A stretch of 64,000 nucleotides of DNA from Streptomyces sp. NBC_01689 (GTDB lineage Bacteria > Actinomycetota > Actinomycetes > Streptomycetales > Streptomycetaceae). Of the stretch, positions 56,823-64,000 are shown piece after piece. The number at the start of each line of letters is the position of its first letter. Within the stretch, counting starts at the first letter, position 1. The stretch is taken from assembly GCF_036250675.1 (NCBI RefSeq), contig NZ_CP109592.1, forward strand, positions 4,836,001 to 4,900,000. Reading direction: 5' to 3'. The position numbers and the translations under genes were made by a program. The notes under the pieces are model-generated. The model did not search any database and was not told the origin of the DNA. It saw nothing but the letters and a program-made list of their open reading frames with translations.

Positions 56823-57742
56823 CCGAACCGGACCGTGCGGACGCCGAGGTTCTCGTGCGGGGCGACACCCCGGGCGACGGACCCCGGCGTCCGCGCGTCC
56901 GGCCACGCGTCCGGGCGGTGGCCCTCCCCCGGATCCGGCCGTCCGGCCGCCCGGGTGTCCGGGGCGGGGTGCCGCTGCCGCTGCTCCTGCCGGCCCTCGT
57001 CGGCCTGGCGTTCCTGCTGCTGCCGCTGATCGCGCTGCTCGTACGGGCTCCCTGGCGCGGCCTGCCGGACCTGCTGACCAGTACCGCGGTGTGGCAGGCC
57101 CTGCAGCTCTCCCTGGTCTGCGCGACCGCGGCGACCGGGGTGAGCCTGGTCCTGGGCGTGCCCCTGGCCTGGCTCCTCGCCCGCACCGACTTCCCCGGAC
57201 GGGGGTTCGTCCGCGCGCTGGTGACCCTGCCCCTCGTCCTGCCGCCCGTGGTCGGCGGTGTGGCACTGCTCCTGGCGCTGGGGCGCAACGGTGTGGTCGG
57301 GCAGTGGCTGGACGCCTGGTTCGGGATCACGCTGCCGTTCACCACGACGGGGGTGGTGGTCGCGGAGGCGTTCGTGGCGATGCCGTTCCTGGTCATCAGC
57401 GTGGAGGGCACGCTCCGGGCGGCCGACCCGCGGTACGAGGAGGCCGCCGCGACGCTCGGCGCCTCCCGGTTCACCGCGTTCCGCCGGGTCACCCTGCCGC
57501 TGATCGCGCCGGGCATCGCGGCGGGCGCCGTCCTCGCCTGGGCCCGCGCGCTCGGCGAGTTCGGGGCGACCATCACCTTCGCCGGCAACTTCCCCGGCCG
57601 TACCCAGACCATGCCGCTCGCCGTCTACCTGGCCCTGCAGAGCGACCCCGACGCGGCGATCGCGCTCAGCCTGGTGCTGCTCGTCGTGTCGATCGCGGTC
57701 CTCGCCGGACTGCGGGACCGCTGGATGACGGGGGCGGCATGA
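56819..57742 (+). CDS. modB: molybdate ABC transporter permease
   Basis: 307 residues. An unusually long Arg/Pro-rich cytosolic N-terminus (about 50 residues) precedes five or six membrane helices. The conserved EAA loop is EEAAATLGASRFTAFRRVTLPLIAPGI. It forms the membrane pore of the ModABC importer. GTG start; its stop overlaps the modC ATG (ATGA). Confidence 0.96.
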   Translation: MTEPDRADAEVLVRGDTPGDGPRRPRVRPRVRAVALPRIRPSGRPGVRGGVPLPLLLPALVGLAFLLLPLIALLVRAPWRGLPDLLTSTAVWQALQLSLVCATAATGVSLVLGVPLAWLLARTDFPGRGFVRALVTLPLVLPPVVGGVALLLALGRNGVVGQWLDAWFGITLPFTTTGVVVAEAFVAMPFLVISVEGTLRAADPRYEEAAATLGASRFTAFRRVTLPLIAPGIAAGAVLAWARALGEFGATITFAGNFPGRTQTMPLAVYLALQSDPDAAIALSLVLLVVSIAVLAGLRDRWMTGAA

Positions 57743-58932
57743 CGGGAGTGAACCCCGACCCCACGACGGGCGGAACCCCGGAGCCGGTGGCGAGGCCGGA
57801 ACCGGTCACGGAAGCGCGGCCGCCCGGGGGGCCGGACCCGCTCGCGAAGCCGGACGCCGCGCCGGAGCGGGGGCCGGACCCGGTGCGGGACCATGGGCTC
57901 GACGCCCGGCTCGTCGTCGACCGTGGCGCCTTCCACCTGGACGTGGCACTGAACGTCGCCCCCGGTGACGTGGTCGCGCTCCTCGGACCGAACGGCGCCG
58001 GGAAGACCACCGCGCTGCGGGCCCTGGCCGGACTCACCCCGCTCTCCCGCGGCGGCCGGCTCCGCCTGGACGGTGTCCCGCTGGACCGCACGCCGCCGGA
58101 GTCCCGTCCGGTCGGCGTCGTCTTCCAGGACTACCTGCTCTTCCCGCACCTGACGGCCCTGGACAACGTCGCGTTCGGGCCGCGCTGTCAGGGCGTGCCG
58201 AAAGCGGAGGCACGGGCGCTGGCCGCCGACTGGCTCGACCGGATGGGGGTGGCCGACCACGCCGGCGTCAGACCGCGCCGGCTCTCCGGCGGACAGGCCC
58301 AGCGCGTCGCCCTCGCCCGGGCGCTGGCCATCAGGCCCCGGCTGCTCCTTCTCGACGAGCCGCTCGCGGCGCTCGACGCCCGCACCCGCCTCGACGTGCG
58401 CGCCGGACTCCGGCGCCATCTCGCCGAGTTCGAGGCCGTCGCCGTGCTCGTCACCCACGACCCGCTCGACGCGATGGTGCTGGCCGACCGGCTGGTCGTC
58501 GTCGAGCACGGCCGCGTGGTCCAGGAGGGGACGCCCTCGGACATCGCCCGCCGCCCGCGCACGGACTACATCGCCCAGCTGGTCGGGCTCAACCTCTACC
58601 GGGGCACGGCCGAAGGGCACACCGTACGACTGGACGCGGGCCCGGCGATCACCACCACCGAGGAGCCGGCCGGCCCCGTCTTCGTGGCCTTCCCGCCCGG
58701 CGCCGTCACCCTGTACCGCGACCGGCCGACCGGCTCCAGCGCGCGCAACCTGTGGCGGTGCGAGGTCGCCGGTCTGGAGACGCACGGCGACCAGATCCGC
58801 GTGGACCTCACGGGTGAACTCCCGCTGGCCGCCGACCTGACGACCGTCGCCGCGGCCGAACTCGGCCTGCAGACGGGCACGCCGGTCTGGGCGACGGTCA
58901 AAGCCGCCCAGACACACGCGTATCCGGCGTAG
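57739..58932 (+). CDS. modC: molybdate ABC transporter ATPase
   Basis: 397 residues. A Pro-rich N-terminal extension of about 50 residues precedes the ABC domain: Walker A GPNGAGKT at residues 83-90, Q-loop VFQDYLLFPHLTALDNV, signature LSGGQAQRVALARAL, Walker B LLLLDEPLAALD and H-loop VTHDPLD. A C-terminal TOBE domain (ARNLWRCEVAGLETHGDQIRVDL) probably senses molybdate. It powers import of molybdate. Last gene of the modABC operon; it converges with the FkbM gene. Confidence 0.96.
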   Translation: MTGVNPDPTTGGTPEPVARPEPVTEARPPGGPDPLAKPDAAPERGPDPVRDHGLDARLVVDRGAFHLDVALNVAPGDVVALLGPNGAGKTTALRALAGLTPLSRGGRLRLDGVPLDRTPPESRPVGVVFQDYLLFPHLTALDNVAFGPRCQGVPKAEARALAADWLDRMGVADHAGVRPRRLSGGQAQRVALARALAIRPRLLLLDEPLAALDARTRLDVRAGLRRHLAEFEAVAVLVTHDPLDAMVLADRLVVVEHGRVVQEGTPSDIARRPRTDYIAQLVGLNLYRGTAEGHTVRLDAGPAITTTEEPAGPVFVAFPPGAVTLYRDRPTGSSARNLWRCEVAGLETHGDQIRVDLTGELPLAADLTTVAAAELGLQTGTPVWATVKAAQTHAYPA

Positions 58933-58977
58933 GGCGTACGGCGTCGGTGCGCGCGTCGGCATCGGCGTGGGCGCCGG

Positions 58978-59994
58978 TCACGCGGGCGCGGCCCCCGGCA
59001 CCGCGTCGGCGCGCACCATCACGCAGTCGAACTCGACCACCCGCGCGGTCGTCTCCTCACGCGTCACCGGGTACATGCCCGTGATCTCGAACCCGGCCTC
59101 CTCGTACGTGGCGATCGCCTCCCGCATGCGGGGGCTGCCCTCGTAGAGCCGCAGCGCCGCGACCTCCGACTGCATGCCGACGAAGTCCGCGATCCGCTCG
59201 CCCGCCCCGGCGAACACCTCCAGGTCGTAGCCCTGGGTGTCCATCTTCAGGTAGGGGCGGGGATCGTCGATGCCGTCCAGCGCCTTCTCCAGCATCCCGT
59301 CCAGCCGGCGGATCTCGATGTCCTCGGTACGGGTCTTCGCGAACCGCTGGTAGCGGTCCTTGCCGTAGTCGCTTGGCGGGAGAAGGGAGTTCATGGTGTT
59401 CCAGCCCACGTGGATGGACTGCGCGGAGTCCTCGCGGCCCAGTCCGACGTTGAACACCCGCCAGTCGTCGTCCTTCTCCGCCGCGCGCTCCAGCTTCCGG
59501 AAGGCGTCGGCGGTGGGTTCGAAGGAGACGAGGCGGCCGGTGTAGCCGAGCCTGCGCAGCCGGCGGCCGTACTGTCCCGCGTTGGCGCCCACGTCGAAGA
59601 CGCAGTTCACCCGGTACTTCTCCAGCAGAGCGGTCACGTGCTGGGTGCACAGGTACTCGGCGGCCGCGATCTGGAAGCGGCGCTCGTCGGCCGCCGACGC
59701 CGTCTCGTCGACCAGCAGCCGACCGCCGGACTCGCCGAAGGGCACGCTCCCCCAGGCGTCGCCCCGCGCCGAGGACTCCCGGGCGACCACCCACATGTCG
59801 GCCTTCTTCTCGGGGCCGACGGGCGTGACCTCGTAGCGTCCGGCGCCACGGGCGACCAGATCGGCCGTGCGTCCCACGGGCACGCGGGAGCGGCTGCCGC
59901 GTCGGTAGACCACCGCCGCGCCCGAACCGAGATCGAGGACCTGCACACCTATCCGGGGGAGCAGACCGAGCATTCTTCTGTAAAGGGTCGGCAT
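58978..59994 (-). CDS. FkbM-family methyltransferase
   Basis: 338 residues. The Rossmann domain contains VNCVFDVGANAGQYGRRLRRLGYTGRLVSFEP (SAM motif I and the acidic motif II residue) near residues 131-160. PYLKMDTQGYDLEVFAGAGERI is the FkbM-specific motif. The N-terminal ~110 residues are atypical. It should O-methylate a small molecule or glycan; the substrate is unknown. The ATG at 59994 was chosen because GAGGG lies 7 nt upstream; GTG at 60000 is closer to it than usual. Confidence 0.87.
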   Translation of the reverse strand: MPTLYRRMLGLLPRIGVQVLDLGSGAAVVYRRGSRSRVPVGRTADLVARGAGRYEVTPVGPEKKADMWVVARESSARGDAWGSVPFGESGGRLLVDETASAADERRFQIAAAEYLCTQHVTALLEKYRVNCVFDVGANAGQYGRRLRRLGYTGRLVSFEPTADAFRKLERAAEKDDDWRVFNVGLGREDSAQSIHVGWNTMNSLLPPSDYGKDRYQRFAKTRTEDIEIRRLDGMLEKALDGIDDPRPYLKMDTQGYDLEVFAGAGERIADFVGMQSEVAALRLYEGSPRMREAIATYEEAGFEITGMYPVTREETTARVVEFDCVMVRADAVPGAAPA

Positions 59995-60000
59995 CCCCAC

Positions 60001-60307
60001 ACCCTCGCAGAATCATGCGGGCCAGGGGAGTTGCTCGAACAACTTTCGCCGGAACGAACAATGGATGACGGTCTCCGGCAGCCGGCCCGGCGGATCACCC
60101 CACCCGCACCTCCGCGCACGGAGAGACCACGGGTGACCGTCTCCTGTACACCGTTGGCCCGTTTGTGACCCCGATCGCCGGTTGCCGATCGCCGGGGGCG
60201 GGCATCACCCGGGGGCAGGACCGCCGCGCGCCGTATCGCGCGGGGCCCGGCCGGCGGGGGTCCGGCCGCCGGGTACCTGGTGTCCTGGGAGGGGAAGTGA
60301 GGTTGTC
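60001..60307. other. divergent intergenic region, FkbM / ATPase gene
   Basis: About 310 bp with no supported gene. The stretch 60005-60065 is relatively AT-rich and probably holds the FkbM promoter. Confidence 0.5.
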
Positions 60308-60730
60308 ATGCGTGCGCAGCAGCGCGCCGTCCGGCAGACCGCCCGCGTGGAGTACACCCTGCCACGCACGGCCGTTTCGGCAGGCAGGGCCCGTAGGTTG
60401 ACATCGGCGTTCCTCACCCGGCCGCGTCCGCGGACGGTGCCGCCGACCGCCGACCAGGTCGACGACGCCACGCTCATCGCGTCCGAGCTCGTCGCCAACG
60501 CCGTCCGGCACGGGCGTACCGGCTGCCGGTTGCGTCTCCAGGTGGGGCACGGCGGCGAAGTGACCGTCGAGGTCCACGACGACAGTCCGGGCCGGCCCCG
60601 GGTCGGCCTGGTGGACAGTGACGCGGAGAGCGGCCGCGGTCTCGCGATGGTCCAGCACCTCGCCCATCGCCTGGAGGTCGTCAGCACGGGCGTCGGCGGC
60701 AAGACGGTCCGCGCGGTCCTGGCCGTGTAG
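60308..60730 (+). CDS. anti-sigma-type serine kinase/ATPase (HATPase_c)
   Basis: 140 residues of the RsbW/SpoIIAB-like GHKL fold common in Streptomyces. DDATLIASELVANAVRHGRTGC is the N box with the Mg-binding Asn. VEVHDDSPGRPRVG is the G1 box, and SGRGLAMVQHLAHRLEV the G2 box. VGGKTVRAVLAV closes the domain. Such proteins bind a sigma or anti-anti-sigma partner; no partner gene is adjacent. ATG with GAGG upstream. Confidence 0.9.
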   Translation: MRAQQRAVRQTARVEYTLPRTAVSAGRARRLTSAFLTRPRPRTVPPTADQVDDATLIASELVANAVRHGRTGCRLRLQVGHGGEVTVEVHDDSPGRPRVGLVDSDAESGRGLAMVQHLAHRLEVVSTGVGGKTVRAVLAV

Positions 60731-61070
60731 CCCGGCCCCGCCCGAACGACTCCGCCCGGCGCCCGTCCGGTAGGGGGTCTTCCGGCCCGGTCGTCCCGGT
60801 CCCGGTACCGAACGGAGTCTCCCGGACCCGGGCGTACGACTCTCCGGCGCCCGCCGCGCCGTCCGCCGCCCCCGTCCCCCGTCCGCCCTCCGCCCTCCGC
60901 CCTCCGCCCTCCGCCCTCCGGGGATTCGCGCGTCGCGTGTGGCGTGTCGCGCCCACCGGTTCCGGAAGCACACCACTCAGCCGGTCCGCCGGTCCGCCGA
61001 GTGGGTGACGCGGGGCGGGCCGCCCTCAGGAGTCGGGCGCCGACGGACCACCCGCATGTAGAGACGTGCC
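60731..61070. other. gap with heptamer tandem repeat
   Basis: 340 bp without a supported gene. It contains five perfect copies of CCGCCCT at 60883-60917. The last 60 bp should hold the promoter and leader of the next gene. Confidence 0.55.
60883..60917. repeat. CCGCCCT x5 tandem repeat
   Basis: Five perfect 7-bp units in a row; copy number may vary between strains. Confidence 0.9.
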
Positions 61071-61943
61071 ATGCGCTTCTTCCCGGACGCCCCGCGCTCC
61101 CGCCACGACAGGCCGCCGACGGGCCTGCGTGCCGTCGCCGGTGCGACGGCGGCAGCGGCCGGCGCCCTGACGGTTCTGCTGCTCATGCTCCCCGGGGGCG
61201 AGGACCCCACGCCCCGCGCCCTGTCGGCGGACGAGGCCCGGCGCATGGCACTGGCCCGGTTCCGGGCCTACGAGGCCAGCCCCGCCGAGGTGCGGGTGCG
61301 GCTGCCGCCGACGGGGGAGGAGACGGGGACCGTGACCGTGCGCGCCGTGGTCGACCACCGTGCGCGCCGGGCGGTGGGCGCCTGCGAGATGAAGGACGGC
61401 GCCCACACGTCACGGGTCCTGCTCTCCTGGGACCCGGACGGCGTCGCCGAGGTCCGGCCGCGGGCTCCGGCGACCGCGGGAGGGCGGGGAACGGGGGCAC
61501 AGGAAAACCGGACACCGGCACCCGCGCCGGAGGTCGTCACGACCGCCGCGCAGGCCGTCCGCCGGGCACGCGTCCTGGAACCCGGCCGGTGGACCCGTCG
61601 TCCCTACTCCACCAGCCCGCTGGACCGTGCCCTGCGTCTGGTGCTGTCCGTGGCCTCCGACCGCCCCGGCGACGCGCGGCGGCTCGCGCGGTCGGGCCCG
61701 CTGTGGCTGCGCGAGGAGAAGCTGGACGGCCACGGGTACGGCGTGTTCTCGGGCCCCCGCCCCACGGCTTCGCCCGCCGACACCTCGCCCCTCACCTACT
61801 GGATCGACGTCGAGGGCGGCCTCCGCCGCGTCACCGCCCGCGTCACACCCGGCCACTACGCGACGGTCGACTTCGTGGCGGCGAGGGTGCCCACGGGGGT
61901 GCCGGGCACACCCTGGGGGAAGACGCCGCGGGAGAAGAAGTGA
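61071..61943 (+). CDS. secreted or membrane-anchored hypothetical protein
   Basis: 290 residues. A basic N-terminus with one helix (LRAVAGATAAAAGALTVLLLMLPGG, residues about 19-43) is followed by a large outer domain with no recognised motif: ARRMALARFRAYEASPAEVRVRLP, VRAVVDHRARRAVGACEM and DRALRLVLSVASDRPGDARRLARSG. The pattern of a mean-value-like adhesin or regulator domain cannot be assigned. Probably extracytoplasmic. The ATG lacks a strong ribosome-binding site. Confidence 0.7.
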   Translation: MRFFPDAPRSRHDRPPTGLRAVAGATAAAAGALTVLLLMLPGGEDPTPRALSADEARRMALARFRAYEASPAEVRVRLPPTGEETGTVTVRAVVDHRARRAVGACEMKDGAHTSRVLLSWDPDGVAEVRPRAPATAGGRGTGAQENRTPAPAPEVVTTAAQAVRRARVLEPGRWTRRPYSTSPLDRALRLVLSVASDRPGDARRLARSGPLWLREEKLDGHGYGVFSGPRPTASPADTSPLTYWIDVEGGLRRVTARVTPGHYATVDFVAARVPTGVPGTPWGKTPREKK

Positions 61944-61982
61944 GACCCGCCGGGCCCGGCGGAACCGGGTGCGGCGGGACGG

Positions 61983-62041
61983 GCCTCAGGCCGGTTCGGC
62001 CCCTGTCAGGTACGGCGGTACGCCTCAGGCCGGTTCGGCCC
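61983..62041. repeat. 20-bp direct repeat near the 3' end of the csp companion gene
   Basis: GCCTCAGGCCGGTTCGGCCC occurs at 61983-62002 and again at 62022-62041. The second copy overlaps the stop codon of the gene at 62025-62300. Confidence 0.85.
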
Positions 62042-62300
62042 AGTGGGGCACGGCGGTAGGGGCGGGGGCCGCGGGGCGGCACTCGAAGCCGAGCCGGGTG
62101 AGCGCGCGGGCCACCTCGGCCTCGGTGAAGTCCCGGCGGTCCTGCCGGGTGATGACCTCGCCGACCTGCTTGACGGGGTAGGCGTGCGGGCCGACGACCA
62201 CGGAGGCTCCGGTGGCGGATTCGGGCTCGATGCCCGCCATCGAGTGCTCGACCTCGCTCGGGATGAGGTCGAAGGGGAAACGGGCGATCACACAACGCAT
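62025..62300 (-). CDS. small conserved protein downstream of the cold-shock gene
   Basis: 91 residues: MRCVIARFPFDLIPSEVEHSMAGIEPESATGASVVVGPHAYPVKQVGEVITRQDRRDFTEAEVARALTRLGF, then a Pro/Ala tail. Small proteins of this type (MRCVIARFPFDL... PVKQVGEVITRQDRRDF) regularly follow cold-shock genes in Streptomyces. Function unknown. GGAGG precedes the ATG. A terminator-like hairpin lies between it and the cold-shock gene upstream, so it may need read-through or its own promoter. Confidence 0.82.
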   Translation of the reverse strand: MRCVIARFPFDLIPSEVEHSMAGIEPESATGASVVVGPHAYPVKQVGEVITRQDRRDFTEAEVARALTRLGFECRPAAPAPTAVPHWAEPA

Positions 62301-62447
62301 GGTGCCTCCGCGGGATGAAGTTCCGTGGCCCGAAAACCGGTTGAGGCGGGCCGGAAAGTGAGCACGGCGGACAGAAGATTTCGCCGGAAATTCAATCCGG
62401 TACGAAACCAGTCGCGGGGACGAAACCCGGGGATGAAACAGAAAAGC

Positions 62448-62492
62448 AGGTGGCCGGGGCCCGCACCTCAGGGTGCAGGTCCCGGCCACCTG
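62448..62492 (-). terminator. terminator hairpin of the cold-shock gene
   Basis: CAGGTGGCCGGG (62448-62459) pairs with CCCGGCCACCTG (62481-62492), enclosing a second stem GCACC/GGTGC. It is 45 bp beyond the cold-shock stop codon. Confidence 0.85.
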
Positions 62493-62536
62493 TAAGCGTC
62501 GGCCGACTCAGAAGTCAGGCGTCAGCGGGTCCCGGA

Positions 62537-62740
62537 CTAGGCGGGGACGATGTTCTCCGCCTGGGGGCCCTTCTGGCCCTGCGTGACGTCGAAGGTCACC
62601 TTCTGGCCTTCCTGGAGCTCACGGAAGCCCTGGGTGGCGATGTTCGAGTAGTGGGCGAAGACGTCGGCGCCGCCGCCGTCCTGCTCGATGAAGCCGAAGC
62701 CCTTTTCCGCGTTGAACCACTTCACGGTGCCAGTAGCCAT
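62537..62740 (-). CDS. cold-shock protein (CspA family)
   Basis: 67 residues: [33 protein letters not shown] carries RNP-1 (KGFGFIEQ) and RNP-2 (DVFAHYSNI). The [14 protein letters not shown] end is typical of Streptomyces Csp. It is a single-stranded nucleic-acid-binding RNA chaperone. AGGAGAT precedes the ATG. The region upstream (62741-63340) is long and gene-free, suiting a long 5' leader like those of other csp genes. Confidence 0.97.
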   Translation of the reverse strand: MATGTVKWFNAEKGFGFIEQDGGGADVFAHYSNIATQGFRELQEGQKVTFDVTQGQKGPQAENIVPA

Positions 62741-63050
62741 GTCAATCTCCTTCGGGGCAAAGCTCGAGGACCCACACTGTGCGGGTCCGCGTCGCCGCGA
62801 TGTTGCCCCCTCCGGATAAAACCGGAAATTCAGAAGCGACCGACCGGTACGGACCGGAAAGTACGCTCCAAGACTTTGGGAACCACAACTGCAACTGATA
62901 TCGACACTAGCACGCCGGGGCTCCCGAAGGTCGGCGCACTATCTCACCGCACTCCGGGGAATAAGGAACCACCCCCATGGCCGAGTCATTTTCTATCGCG
63001 GCCATGACAGATATTCCGTGACCTCCCACACCGGATCTCCCGCCCCGGAG

Positions 63051-63081
63051 CTGGGTGGCCCCTCAGGGACGGGCCACCCAG
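63051..63081. terminator. isolated strong hairpin
   Basis: CTGGGTGGCCC (63051-63061) and GGGCCACCCAG (63071-63081), a perfect 11-bp stem. No gene ends here, so it may end a small RNA or an unseen transcript. Confidence 0.5.
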
Positions 63082-63263
63082 GCCGGACCCCGCCGTACGA
63101 CGCGTCACCGCGCCGGTCCGCGGCCGCGCGGACGCGCCGGCCGGCTTCCGCCCGGCGTGTCGCGCGCCCTCCCACCCGCCGTCCCGCCCGTCAGGTCCCC
63201 CCTCGAGTTGCCGCCCCGCGCGGACCGGTGTGCGCTGGAGACCGTCCCGCGGCCCCCGCGGGA

Positions 63264-63299
63264 CGCACCTCGTACGGGACAGGGCGCACCTCGTACGGG
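63264..63299. promoter_or_regulatory. 15-bp direct repeat upstream of the zinc-ribbon gene
   Basis: CGCACCTCGTACGGG at 63264-63278 and 63285-63299, spaced exactly 21 bp (two helical turns), 41-77 bp upstream of the start at 63341. An operator pair is possible. Confidence 0.4.
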
Positions 63300-63340
63300 C
63301 GGGGGACGGGGAGTGCGACCCGTACGACGCAGGAGGGCGC

Positions 63341-63613
63341 ATGACGAGCGAGCCCGGTTCGGTGTCCGAGACCTTCGCGTTCGCGTGCCGGAACTGCGGG
63401 CACACCTGGGAGGCGGCGTTCCAGGTCATGTTCTTCACCGATCCGACCGACGCCGCGGGCCTGCACACGCAGGAGTACGTCGACGAGGACGGCGTCGCGA
63501 TCAGGTCGCCGCTGGCCGACGCGGTGTGCACGCGGTGCGGAAGCCGCAGGGTGCGGGTGGCGTCGCCGGACACCGTGCGCCGGCCGCGGCCGGCGCACGA
63601 CCCGGCCGACTGA
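63341..63613 (+). CDS. small zinc-ribbon protein
   Basis: 90 residues. Two C-x2-C pairs (FACRNCGHTWEA and AVCTRCGSRRVRV) about 50 residues apart would bind one zinc ion. The middle part (FQVMFFTDPTDAAGLHTQEYVDEDG) is acidic. No domain further recognised; unknown function. AGGAGGG lies 6 nt before the ATG. Confidence 0.8.
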   Translation: MTSEPGSVSETFAFACRNCGHTWEAAFQVMFFTDPTDAAGLHTQEYVDEDGVAIRSPLADAVCTRCGSRRVRVASPDTVRRPRPAHDPAD

Positions 63614-63720
63614 GGTCCGGCGCGGCCGCTCACCCGGACGGGCCCGGTGCGCTGGTGGCGCGCCGCGCCCGGTGGTGGCGTGGGAGGAGACATCGTGCCC
63701 GCCGTCAGGAGGCCCCCGCC

Positions 63721-64000
63721 GTGAACCGTCCGCCGTACCGTCCCGCCTCCGTCCTCCCCCCGTCCCCCGGCCCCCGGCTGCTGGTCTGCGCCCTGACGGT
63801 GGGCGTGCTGTGGTCGGCGGCCGCGTGCTCGAACAGCGGCGGCGCGGACGGGGGCACGGTCCACGGCTCCCCGCTGGCCGAGGTGTCGGCCGGCGCGTCC
63901 GCCGGCACGCTCACCGTGGACCAGGCCAGGGCCGCGCTGATCACCAACGCGGACCTGCCGTCGCAGTGGACGGGGACGTCGGGAGCGGCGACCTGGCGGG
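63721..64000 (+). CDS. lipoprotein, 3' part missing
   Basis: The GTG start (MNRPPYRPASVLPPSPGPR) has AGGAGG 9 nt upstream. Residues about 20-36 are a signal segment ending in the lipobox WSAAAC (Cys at residue 36). The mature part begins SNSGGADGGTVHGSPLAEVSAG, and LTVDQARAALITNADLPSQWTGTSGAA follows before the window ends after 93 codons. The segment DQARAALITNADLPSQW resembles sensor-domain lipoproteins of Streptomyces, but the family cannot be assigned on this much sequence. Confidence 0.75.
   Translation, partial: MNRPPYRPASVLPPSPGPRLLVCALTVGVLWSAAACSNSGGADGGTVHGSPLAEVSAGASAGTLTVDQARAALITNADLPSQWTGTSGAATWR

Larger units (their letters stand above)
62741..63340. other. long gene-free region upstream of the cold-shock gene
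   Basis: About 600 bp. 62741-62900 is AT-richer and likely the csp leader and promoter. An isolated hairpin lies at 63051-63081 and a 15-bp direct repeat at 63264-63299. No supported gene. Confidence 0.55.

Noticed and set aside
60944..62059. Long plus-strand frame around the hypothetical at 61071
   Set aside because: The alternative frame is Arg/Pro/Gly-rich low-complexity; the 61071 frame has a membrane segment and balanced composition.

Overview
The window is a high-GC actinobacterial chromosome segment, almost certainly from a Streptomyces. The signs are GC-rich third codon positions, many GTG and some TTG starts, GTGA/ATGA stop-start overlaps, a dnaK-grpE-dnaJ-hspR operon and clpB preceded by HspR (HAIR) inverted repeats, a DasR/chitinase-type operator, LAL and LuxR regulators, and numerous secreted proteins. 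Most of it looks like core chromosome. No integrase, transposase, rRNA or CRISPR array was seen; one tRNA is present.

Layout. 1-6300: fructose-bisphosphate aldolase (cut by the window edge), pyrE with an aldose epimerase, a block of dispersed GC-rich repeats, a CoxG-like membrane protein, a membrane-fused spermidine-synthase-like protein and a DUF2617 protein. 6300-10330: a tiny His/Cys/Gly-rich membrane protein divergent from a PLP aminotransferase with paired palindromes between them, a PIG-V-like glycosyltransferase and a YbjN-type protein. 10700-13930: clpB with a HAIR site, and a PPOX-fold protein. 14000-16800: an unusual locus of a small exported peptide carrying a duplicated VLADSHWPA segment, a Rieske-like protein without iron ligands, and two paralogous LuxR-type regulators with overlapping 3' ends. 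17490-19260: a hypothetical protein and an orphan sugar-binding lipoprotein. 19990-25280: the hspR-dnaJ-grpE-dnaK chaperone operon, followed upstream by a TagO/WecA-like membrane transferase.

25500-37300: an EtfD-like membrane iron-sulfur oxidoreductase, an exported FG-GAP protein, a Yip1 protein, an exported protein made of 18 blocks of 8-10 asparagines divergent from a LAL regulator, a small exported protein, a phosphoribosyltransferase with dCTP deaminase, a small zinc ribbon and tRNA-Gly(CCC). 37700-44310: exported and envelope proteins (PD40/cell-wall-binding protein, polysaccharide deacetylase, lipoprotein with a duplicated domain, sugar-nucleotide epimerase, GH18 chitinase). 44600-48712: an RskA anti-sigma factor, SigK-like ECF sigma factor, fasciclin lipoprotein and membrane molybdopterin oxidoreductase, resembling the mycobacterial sigK locus. 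49000-52490: L,D-transpeptidase, a GT2 glycosyltransferase with a collagen-like tail and a coupled 28-residue leader ORF, and a universal stress protein. 52590-58930: molybdate and formate functions (HTH-TOBE molybdate-binding regulator, NAD-formate dehydrogenase with a LysR regulator, a small Mo-domain protein and modABC). 58980-64000: FkbM methyltransferase, anti-sigma-type ATPase, a secreted hypothetical, a cold-shock protein with its small companion, a zinc-ribbon protein and the start of a lipoprotein.

Genes that probably work together are the HspR regulon (clpB plus the dnaK operon), the sigK/rskA/fasciclin/Mo-oxidoreductase set, the molybdate set at 52.6-58.9 kb, and the peptide/LuxR locus at 14.1-16.8 kb. 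The peptide/LuxR locus and the Asn-repeat gene are the least explained parts of the window.
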